NCBI RefSeq assembly: GCF_902830275.1
Contig: NZ_CADESW010000007.1
Coordinates: 124,001-188,000, forward strand
DNA length: 64,000 bases
Direction: 5' to 3'
From: Burkholderia stagnalis
GTDB lineage: Bacteria > Pseudomonadota > Gammaproteobacteria > Burkholderiales > Burkholderiaceae
Shown here piece after piece: positions 55,495-62,404 of this stretch. The translations under genes were made by a program, and so were the position numbers. Positions within the stretch are counted from its first letter, which is position 1; each line of letters opens with the position of its first letter. The notes beneath the pieces are model-generated. The model searched no databases, was not told the origin of the DNA, and saw only the letters and a list, made by a program, of their open reading frames with translations.

Positions 55495-56547
55495 TCAGAC
55501 CGTCTTGCGCACGAACGGCAGGCGGCGGCCGTCGTGCTCGCTTTGCGCGGCGAGCTCGATGATCGTCATCACGTCGACCGCGTCCTGCGGCGTGACCGGG
55601 AACGGAGCACCGTCGCGGACCGACGCGGCGAGCGCGCGATAGAACTCCGCGTACTGGCCGTCGAGCGTCGGCAGCGGGCGCTCGGTTTCGATATCGCCGT
55701 CGAGCACGCGCAGCACGCCGGGCGGGTTGCCGCCGCCGAATTCGACGTGGTCGGGCGTGAGCCCCGCCTTCAGCTGGTCTTCCTGCGTGTCGAGCCCGAA
55801 CTTCTGGTAGCTGCCGCGCGTGCCGTGCAGCGTGAAGCGCGCCGGCTCGATCGCCGACAGCGCGCTGGCGTGCAGCGCGACGTCCTTGTCCGGATAGCCG
55901 AGCAGCAGGTGCACGAAATCGGGCGCGGTGCCGTTGTCGCGGCGAGTCTTGACGGTCGCGCTCACCGTGTCGGGCAGGCCGAACAGCGCGAGCGCCTGGT
56001 CGATCAGGTGCGGGCCGAGATCGAGCAGCAGGCCGCCGCCGCGCGCGGCTTCCTCGCGCCAGCGCACGCGCACCTGCGGCCGGAAGCGGTCGAAGTGCGA
56101 CGCGACATACGTGATGCGGCCGAGCTCGCCGGAATCGACGAGGCGGCGCACGGTGAGGAAATCGCCGTCCCAGCGGCGGTTGTGGAACGGCGCGAACACG
56201 CGGCTGCGGGCGTTCGCGAGGCGCGCGAGCGCGAGCGCCTCGTCGGAGGTGAGCGTCACCGGCTTGTCGACCACCACGTGGCGGCCGGCTTCGAGCACCC
56301 GGCGCGCGAGCGGGAAGTGGGTGTCGTTCGGCGTGGCGATCACCACGCATTCGATGTCGTCGAGCGCCAGCAGCGCGTCGAGGTCGGCCACGATGCGGGC
56401 ATCGGGATACGCGGCGCTCGCGCGCGCCGGCTGCCCGGTGGCGATCGCGGCGACCTGCGTGCGGCCGCTCGCCGCGATCACCGGCGCGTGGAACGTCGCG
56501 CCGGCGAAACCGAAACCCATCAGACCAATCCTGAGCAATGACGACAT
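55495..56547 (-). CDS. Gfo/Idh/MocA-family oxidoreductase
   Basis: 350 residues. The N-terminal Rossmann fold starts SLLRIGLMGFGFAGATFHAP (GxGxxG variant), the dehydrogenase motif VDKPVTLTSDEA follows with the conserved EKP-like lysine, and GGGLLLDLGPHLIDQAL leads the C-terminal domain with its catalytic histidine. These are NAD(P)-dependent sugar or inositol-type dehydrogenases; the closest style is E. coli YdgJ/YhhX. Substrate unknown. The gap to the next gene on the right (56548-56935) is described separately. Confidence 0.88.
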   Translation of the reverse strand: MSSLLRIGLMGFGFAGATFHAPVIAASGRTQVAAIATGQPARASAAYPDARIVADLDALLALDDIECVVIATPNDTHFPLARRVLEAGRHVVVDKPVTLTSDEALALARLANARSRVFAPFHNRRWDGDFLTVRRLVDSGELGRITYVASHFDRFRPQVRVRWREEAARGGGLLLDLGPHLIDQALALFGLPDTVSATVKTRRDNGTAPDFVHLLLGYPDKDVALHASALSAIEPARFTLHGTRGSYQKFGLDTQEDQLKAGLTPDHVEFGGGNPPGVLRVLDGDIETERPLPTLDGQYAEFYRALAASVRDGAPFPVTPQDAVDVMTIIELAAQSEHDGRRLPFVRKTV

Positions 56548-56935
56548 GGCAATCCTTGGCAACGAGCGAAACGAGGGCGGCGCGCCGGAAGCGGCGCGGT
56601 GACGACCGGCTATTTTGGCATGGCGCCGATGCGTGGTCGGTCGCTTTTCGTCAAAGGGGACGGGATGGCGAACGGGGCGGGCGGGCAAAGGGCCGGGGCC
56701 GCCGCGCTGCCTGCATGGTCGTGCGGCGCCGCCCCTCGCGGCGCAAAACCGGCTGAACGGACGGGGCCGCGCGCCGCGATCCGCCCGCCCGGCCCCGTCC
56801 GGCGGGGCTCCGGAATTCGCCGCTCCGGGCGTGTTAACATGCGCGTCCTGCCCGCGCGTTCGCATGCTCGACCTCGCGCCCCGCGCACGGCATCCTCCCG
56901 GCGTCCCGCCGTCAACCGCAACACCATCCGCAATC
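56548..56935. other. GC-rich intergenic region before rep, no gene
   Basis: About 390 bases between divergent genes. The strongest structure is a perfect 11-bp inverted repeat, GGACGGGGCCG (56759-56769) and CGGCCCCGTCC (56790-56800). GTTAACAT near 56832 is the only A/T-rich spot and may be the -10 region of rep. Frames open through the region on both strands lack motifs and start sites. Confidence 0.5.
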
Positions 56936-59026
56936 ATGTCCGCAGGCCTCAATCCCGCCCAGAACGAAGCGGTGCGCTATCTCGACGGTCCGTGCCTCGT
57001 GCTCGCCGGTGCAGGCAGCGGCAAGACCCGCGTGATCACGCAGAAGATCGCGCACCTGATCGAAGCGAAAGGCTTCGAGCCGCGCCACATCGCCGCCGTC
57101 ACGTTCACGAACAAGGCGGCCGCCGAAATGCGCGAGCGCGTGTCGAAGCTGCTCGAGGGCAAGACGCTCACCACGCCCGGCAAGGAAGGCCGCAAGGTGC
57201 CCGTCAACCAGCTCACCGTGTGCACGTTCCACTCGCTCGGCGTGCAGATCCTGCGCCAGGAGGCCGAGCACGTCGGCCTGAAGCCTCAGTTCTCGATCAT
57301 GGATTCGGACGACTGCTTCGGGATGATCCAGGAGCAGATCGGCACGACCGACAAGGGCCTGATCCGCAAGATCCAGAACATCATCTCGCTGTGGAAGAAC
57401 GGCCTCGTCACGCCCGAGGAGGCGATGACGATCGCCGCCAACGAGGACGAGCATCAGGCCGCGCTCGTGTACCGCAACTACGTCGCGACGCTGCATGCAT
57501 ACCAGGCCGTCGACTTCGACGACCTGATCCGGCTGCCGACCGAGCTGTTCGCGAAGAACGAGCAGGTGCGCGACCGCTGGCAGAACAAGCTGCGCTACCT
57601 GCTGATCGACGAGTACCAGGACACCAACGCGTGCCAGTACGAGCTGCTGAAGCTGCTCGCGGGCCCGCGCGCGGCGTTCACCGCGGTGGGCGACGACGAC
57701 CAGGCGATCTACGGCTGGCGCGGCGCGACGCTCGAGAACCTCGCGCAGCTCGGCAAGGATTTTCCGAAGCTGCACCTGGTCAAGCTCGAGCAGAACTACC
57801 GGTCGACGGTGCGCATTCTCACCGCCGCGAACAACGTGATCGCGAACAACCCGAAGCTGTTCGAGAAGAAGCTGTGGTCCGAGCACGGGATGGGCGACTC
57901 GATCACCGTCACGCCGTGCAACGACGAGGAGCACGAGGCCGAATCGGTGGTGTTCCGGCTGTCCGCGCACAAGTTCGAGCGGCGCACGCAGTTCCGCGAC
58001 TACGCGATCCTGTACCGCGGCAACTTCCAGGCGCGCATCTTCGAGCAGGTGCTGCGGCGCGAGCGGATCCCTTACGTGCTGTCGGGCGGCCAGTCGTTCT
58101 TCGACAAGGCCGAGATCAAGGACCTGTGCGCGTACCTGCGGCTGATCGCGAACGCCGACGACGATCCCGCGTTCATCCGCGCGGTCACGACGCCGCGCCG
58201 CGGGATCGGCAACACCACGCTGGAAGCGCTCGGCTCGTTCGCGGGGCAGGCGAAGGTGTCGCTGTTCGAGGCCGTGTACATGGGCGGCATCGAGGCGCGG
58301 CTGTCCGCGCGCCAGATCGAGCCGCTGCGGATGTTCTGCGACTTCATCCAGCGCCTGACCGACCGCGCGGACAAGGAGCCCGCCACCGTCGTGCTCGACG
58401 ACATGATGGAGGCGATCCACTACGAGGCCTACCTGTACGACGCGTTCGACGAACGGCAGGCGCAGTCGAAGTGGCAGAACGTGCTCGAATTCCTCGAATG
58501 GCTGAAGCGCAAGGGCACCAAGCCGGAGGCGGCCGAAGCCGTCGACGGCGAGGCCGAAGGCTTCCACAACGCGGACGGGCTTGCCGACACCGGCAAGAAC
58601 CTGCTCGGCCTGATCCAGACCGTCGCGCTGATGTCGATGCTCGAAGGCAAGGACGAGGACCCGGACGCGGTGCGGCTGTCGACGGTCCACGCGTCGAAAG
58701 GGCTCGAGTATCCGCACGTGTTCCTGGTCGGCGTGGAGGAAGGCATCATGCCGCATCGCGGCGGCAGCGAGGACGACGGCCCGATCGACAGCGAGCGGAT
58801 CGAGGAGGAGCGCCGGCTGATGTACGTCGCGATCACGCGCGCGCAGCGCAGCCTGCACCTGAACTGGTGCAAGAAGCGCAAGCGGGCGCGGGAGACGGTA
58901 GTCTGCGAGGCGTCGCGCTTCATCCCCGAGATGGGGCTCGACGATGCGCCGCCGCCGACGCCCGAGGAAGCGCCGATGTCGCCGAAGGACCGGCTTGCGA
59001 GCCTGAAGGCGCTGCTGCAGAAGTGA
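56936..59026 (+). CDS. rep: ATP-dependent DNA helicase Rep (UvrD superfamily)
   Basis: 696 residues. Superfamily 1 3'-5' helicase that removes proteins ahead of replication forks. Walker A GAGSGKT is at 25-31, and the other motifs include FTNKAAAEMRER (Ia), LIDEYQDTN (II), GDDDQAIYGWRGA (III), LEQNYRS (IV), TVHASKGLEYPHVFLVG (V) and EERRLMYVAITRAQ (VI). The ATG at 56936 gives the usual MSAGLNPAQNEAV start; upstream open frame has no homology. It ends in a shared bidirectional terminator. Confidence 0.95.
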   Translation: MSAGLNPAQNEAVRYLDGPCLVLAGAGSGKTRVITQKIAHLIEAKGFEPRHIAAVTFTNKAAAEMRERVSKLLEGKTLTTPGKEGRKVPVNQLTVCTFHSLGVQILRQEAEHVGLKPQFSIMDSDDCFGMIQEQIGTTDKGLIRKIQNIISLWKNGLVTPEEAMTIAANEDEHQAALVYRNYVATLHAYQAVDFDDLIRLPTELFAKNEQVRDRWQNKLRYLLIDEYQDTNACQYELLKLLAGPRAAFTAVGDDDQAIYGWRGATLENLAQLGKDFPKLHLVKLEQNYRSTVRILTAANNVIANNPKLFEKKLWSEHGMGDSITVTPCNDEEHEAESVVFRLSAHKFERRTQFRDYAILYRGNFQARIFEQVLRRERIPYVLSGGQSFFDKAEIKDLCAYLRLIANADDDPAFIRAVTTPRRGIGNTTLEALGSFAGQAKVSLFEAVYMGGIEARLSARQIEPLRMFCDFIQRLTDRADKEPATVVLDDMMEAIHYEAYLYDAFDERQAQSKWQNVLEFLEWLKRKGTKPEAAEAVDGEAEGFHNADGLADTGKNLLGLIQTVALMSMLEGKDEDPDAVRLSTVHASKGLEYPHVFLVGVEEGIMPHRGGSEDDGPIDSERIEEERRLMYVAITRAQRSLHLNWCKKRKRARETVVCEASRFIPEMGLDDAPPPTPEEAPMSPKDRLASLKALLQK

Positions 59027-59060
59027 TCGCGGCCGCGTGACGGACGGTCAAGGTCAAGCA

Positions 59061-59096
59061 AAACCCCCGCGATGCTCGCGCAGCGCGGGGGTTTTT
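59061..59096. terminator. Bidirectional terminator between rep and the cytochrome c gene
   Basis: AAACCCCCGCG (59061-59071) and CGCGGGGGTTT (59084-59094) make a perfect 11-bp stem with T-runs on both sides, serving the two convergent genes. Confidence 0.92.
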
Positions 59097-59110
59097 CGTT
59101 GCGGCGGCGC

Positions 59111-60004
59111 TTATTTCGACGCGTTGACCATGTAGTCGACGGCGGCCTTCACGTCGGCGTCCGACGCGGTCGATCCGCCCTTCGGCGGCATCGCGCCCTT
59201 GCCGTGCAGCGCGTAGTTGTAGACCGTGTCCATCGATTCCTTCAGGCGCGGCGCCCAGTCCTCCTTGCTGCCGAACTTCGGTGCGCCGAGCACGCCGGCC
59301 GCGTGGCAGGCCTGGCAGACCTGCGTGTACAGCGCCTTGCCGGCCGACGCGGCGTCGGCGCTCGTCGGCGCGGCCGCGGGCTTTTCGCCGGCCTTCGGGA
59401 TCGCGGCAAGCGCGGCCTGCGCGGCGGCGATCTGCGCGTTCGCGGCGTCGGCCGCGCCCGATGCGCCCGCGGCGGCACTCGCGGCCTGCGGCGCGTTGGC
59501 GGCCGGCGCGGCCGGTTCGGGGAAGTTCGCGCCGTCGTTGTTCGCCATGTAGACGATCGCGCGGGCAATTTCGTAGTCGCTGTAGTCGTCGGGGCTCGTG
59601 CCGCCGCGGGGTGGCATCGCGCCCTTGCCGGCCAGCGCCGTTTTCAGCAGCGTGTCGAAGCCCTGCGAGATGCGCGGGGCCCAGTCGTCCTTGCTGCCGA
59701 ACTTCGGCGCGCCGGCGGCGCCCGTGCCGTGGCAGGTCACGCAGACCGCCTTGTAGACGGCCTCGCCGGTCTTGTAGGTGCGCGGCGCGTTGGCGTCCTT
59801 CACGTCGACCTGCGCGAGCGGCGCGATGCGCTTCGCGACCTGTTCGTCGGACAGCGCGTCGGTGCCCGCTCCGGAACGGAACGCAACGTTGGCGTAGGTG
59901 GCGAACAGGATGATGATGACGATCGGAACCGCGAACGACGCGATGATCAGGGCAATCAGCTGCCCGGGCGTTTTGACGGGAGATTCGTGGGGTGCTTCGC
60001 TCAT
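59111..60004 (-). CDS. Membrane-anchored dihaem cytochrome c
   Basis: 297 residues. One uncleaved N-terminal membrane helix (about 18-38) is followed by two similar cytochrome c5-like domains joined by an Ala/Pro linker (about 160-222). Haem sites are CVTCH (88-92) and CQACH (230-234), each followed by GAPKFGSK.DWAPR and a GKGAMPPxGG segment with the axial methionine. An internal duplication is obvious. Likely an electron carrier between the bc1 complex and a terminal oxidase. Confidence 0.92.
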   Translation of the reverse strand: MSEAPHESPVKTPGQLIALIIASFAVPIVIIILFATYANVAFRSGAGTDALSDEQVAKRIAPLAQVDVKDANAPRTYKTGEAVYKAVCVTCHGTGAAGAPKFGSKDDWAPRISQGFDTLLKTALAGKGAMPPRGGTSPDDYSDYEIARAIVYMANNDGANFPEPAAPAANAPQAASAAAGASGAADAANAQIAAAQAALAAIPKAGEKPAAAPTSADAASAGKALYTQVCQACHAAGVLGAPKFGSKEDWAPRLKESMDTVYNYALHGKGAMPPKGGSTASDADVKAAVDYMVNASK

Positions 60005-60253
60005 GCTTGCCTCGTCTCCGTGAATAGGAATTGTGAGCGGTGCAACGGCAAAATGGCTGTCCAAAGAAGCACGGACGATTATAGACGGAACGTTTACATC
60101 ACGGGGAGCGGCGCGAAGGCGCGTGTTTACCCGCACCGAGCCCGTCCGGCGGCCGATTCGGCGACAAGGTGGACGCGTCATGGGAAACCGGGTATCCTTG
60201 CCGTCTTGCCATTCGTGGGCGGCCGATTATTCGGGGTCGCTCCACTGTCACAG

Positions 60254-60329
60254 GCGCCCGTAGCTCAATGGATAGAGTACTGCCCTCCGAAGGCAGGGGT
60301 TGCTGGTTCGATCCCAGCCGGGCGCGCCA
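60254..60329 (+). tRNA. tRNA-Arg (anticodon CCG)
   Basis: 76-nt cloverleaf: acceptor GCGCCCG (60254-60260) pairs with CGGGCGC (60319-60325), discriminator G and encoded CCA at 60327-60329. The anticodon stem CTGCC/GGCAG encloses the loop CTCCGAA, anticodon CCG (Arg, CGG codons). TGCTGGTTCGATCCCAGC forms the T arm. TTGCCA and GATTAT upstream may be its promoter. Its 3' end is followed at once by an integrase gene, so it is the insertion site of an island. Confidence 0.96.
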
Positions 60330-60344
60330 AGCCTGACAAGGCTT
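60300..60344. other. Putative attachment site (att) at the tRNA 3' end
   Basis: Tyrosine-recombinase islands recombine within tRNA 3' ends and restore the tRNA. The T arm and acceptor end (60300-60329) is the expected core, and the integrase stop codon lies only 65 bases away. A 6-bp hairpin AAGCCT/AGGCTT (60329-60344) follows. The matching direct repeat marking the other end would be beyond the window. Confidence 0.55.
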
Positions 60345-60394
60345 CTAGCGGTTTCGTTACTTCATCGTATTCCCCCGTTACAGTGAAATTACAG

Positions 60395-61516
60395 TTAGCC
60401 GGCTGCGGTCAGCAGTGTGTCCGGCGGCGCTGACGCTGTTTCGCGCGGCAGCTCGATCGCCTGCGCCACCGGCAAGTGCGGCTGCACCCATTGCGCCAAG
60501 TGCGCCGCCGACAGGTGCGCGTAGCGCTGCACCATTTCCAGTGTTTCCCATCCGCCCAGCTCCTTTAACACCTGTAACGGCGTGCCGCGCTGCACGTGCC
60601 AGCTCGCCCAGGTGTGACGCAGATCGTGCCAGCGAAAATCACTGATGCTGGCGCGCTTCAACGCCTTGCGCCAGGCTTCGGTCACGGTCTGATAGACCGG
60701 CCGGCCGTGGTAGACGAACACACTGTCGACGAACTCGGGGGCGCGCTTCTTCCCGCGCTGACGCAGCAGCACGGCGATCGCCGTATCTGAGAGCGGCACG
60801 GTGATCGCTTTTTTCGCCTTCGCCTGATCCGGATGAATCCACGCGACACGCCGCACGATGTCGACCTGCGACCACTGCAGCCCAGTCACGTTCGAGCGGC
60901 GCAAGCCGGTCTCGAGCGAGAAGCGCGCCATGTCGGCCAGGTGATCCGGCAGCTCGGCGAGCAACCGTTCGGCCTCGGCCGGCGTGAGCCAGCGAATCCG
61001 TTTCTGCACGACCTTCGTGCGCTTCGTGACCGGCACGCGGTCCAACCATTCCCACTCGACGGCTGCGTTCAGCACGGCCTTCAGCACGCCGATGACGCGC
61101 GTCACGGTGCCGGCGCTGACGCGCTCGCCGGTGGTCACGATCCCGTGCTTCGTGCGGATCACCTTCGGTTCCCTCCGTTTGGCGAGGGCGATCGCGTCGA
61201 TGCGGTTGCGGTCGATGTCGGCCAGCGCGACGCCCGACAGGTGTTGGTCAAGCCAGCGCAGGTGCGTTTTCGACGTTTCCAGGCTCGACAGCCCCTCGCG
61301 GTCGCTGATGTAGCGCACGACCGCGTCGTTCCAGGTGTAGCGCGGCTTGTGGCCGAGCCGCGCCTGGTTCCACAGATCGACTTTCAGCCGATCGTGCAGC
61401 TCTTTCGCCTGGGCTTTGTTGCTGGTGCCAGTGCTGCCTTGTACGACCGGACCGCCGCCAGGCGGGGTGAGCCGGTAATACCAGTTGGGACTGTTACTGC
61501 GTTTATAGAGCGACAT
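60395..61516 (-). CDS. int: Tyrosine-type site-specific integrase
   Basis: 373 residues. The catalytic set is readable: Arg206 (TGLRRSNVTG), His297 and Arg300 (WHDLRHTWAS), Trp323 (GGWETLEMVQ) and nucleophile Tyr332 (RYAHLS). N-terminal arm-binding and core-binding domains occupy 1-170. The gene points toward the tRNA, the usual island layout. Its 5' end overlaps the 3' end of the excisionase-like gene by 133 bases in another frame. Confidence 0.95.
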   Translation of the reverse strand: MSLYKRSNSPNWYYRLTPPGGGPVVQGSTGTSNKAQAKELHDRLKVDLWNQARLGHKPRYTWNDAVVRYISDREGLSSLETSKTHLRWLDQHLSGVALADIDRNRIDAIALAKRREPKVIRTKHGIVTTGERVSAGTVTRVIGVLKAVLNAAVEWEWLDRVPVTKRTKVVQKRIRWLTPAEAERLLAELPDHLADMARFSLETGLRRSNVTGLQWSQVDIVRRVAWIHPDQAKAKKAITVPLSDTAIAVLLRQRGKKRAPEFVDSVFVYHGRPVYQTVTEAWRKALKRASISDFRWHDLRHTWASWHVQRGTPLQVLKELGGWETLEMVQRYAHLSAAHLAQWVQPHLPVAQAIELPRETASAPPDTLLTAAG

Positions 61517-61800
61517 GATTCAAATTTCTCCTGCGGGTCGCCCTGCACAACTCGCGGAATCCATTCTCCGGCGAGGTAACGCTGCAGGGCAACTGTCGAA
61601 AACATCCAGCGCTTGCCGACCTTGCGGCCGGGCAGTTCGCCGGCCTTCGCTTTCAGGCGCACCGTCTCGGGATGCGCGCCGAGTATCGCCGCCGCGCCGA
61701 GCAGGTCGACCGTGCTCGCCGAGGCCGCGCCCGTGTCTCGCGTGGGGGGAGCACACGCAGCGCAACTAGGGGATTGGGGGCTAACGCCGAATCTACTCAT
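61384..61800 (-). CDS. Excisionase-like helix-turn-helix protein
   Basis: 138 residues. A MerR-like HTH_17 domain (VDLLGAAAILGAHPETVRLK, AKAGELPGRKVGKRWMFSTV, about residues 31-78) is typical of Xis-type directionality factors. The C-terminal 45 residues are encoded by bases also coding for the N-terminus of the integrase, so this tail may be dispensable. It overlaps the integrase by 133 bases, which would link their expression. The ATG at 61800 gives a 30-residue N-terminal tail; a later start within the frame is possible. Confidence 0.7.
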   Translation of the reverse strand: MSRFGVSPQSPSCAACAPPTRDTGAASASTVDLLGAAAILGAHPETVRLKAKAGELPGRKVGKRWMFSTVALQRYLAGEWIPRVVQGDPQEKFESCRSINAVTVPTGITGSPRLAAVRSYKAALAPATKPRRKSCTIG

Positions 61801-62404
61801 AACTGATTGAATTTATTGGATATTGCATGCCCCCATTTGCCCCGAATGAAGCGGGGCGCGCGTTTTGACTCGGGGCACAAAAAATAGGCAGCGTCCGCAA
61901 TTGAGGGCAAAACAGGCATGACCCGGGGCATTGCGTTCGAGTCGATTCCTTGCCTCTCTTCGTATTCTTTCTTCTTCTTTTTCAATGAATTAGAGAGAGA
62001 AGAGAAAGGGGCGACGGCGGCCGGCGCAAAAATCGGACTAGGGGCAAAATCGGCCTGACTAGGGGCAAACGCGACTCCACACGGGGCGGGTGTCTTCTCA
62101 ACAATCAATGACTTACGCGCGAAGAGGCCCGGAATCCCCGAGTTTTCTGCGCTGCATGCCCGTTCCCTGTGGAAAAACCGGCCCGCGCGGCCCCTCTCCC
62201 TCAAGGGCGGCGTAGTTGCCCGGCCGTTTCGACTCGCGGGGGGGACGGGGGGAAGCGGACAGCACGGCGGCCGCGTGACGACGTGCGCCGACTGCTGCGC
62301 GCATCGGCGCACGCACCGGAAACCCGAATACAGGGCCGCTGCGCGGCCGGAAAGAATGAGGGAATGGGTACGGCCGCACGGCGGCCGCATCGGCTGAGAG
62401 GGTG
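61801..62404. repeat. Non-coding island segment with repeated GGGGCA motifs (iteron-like)
   Basis: 600 bases without a convincing gene, partly A/T-rich (61960-62000). A motif of consensus GACTMGGGGCAMA recurs on the plus strand: GACTCGGGGCACA (61867), GACCCGGGGCATT (61920), and GACTAGGGGCAAA twice (62036-62048 and 62057-62069, 21 bases apart). It lies between the excisionase-like gene and the P-loop ATPase gene, where satellite phages and islands keep a replication origin or repressor sites. Long open frames here share the ATPase strand but break codon-use patterns. Confidence 0.5.
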
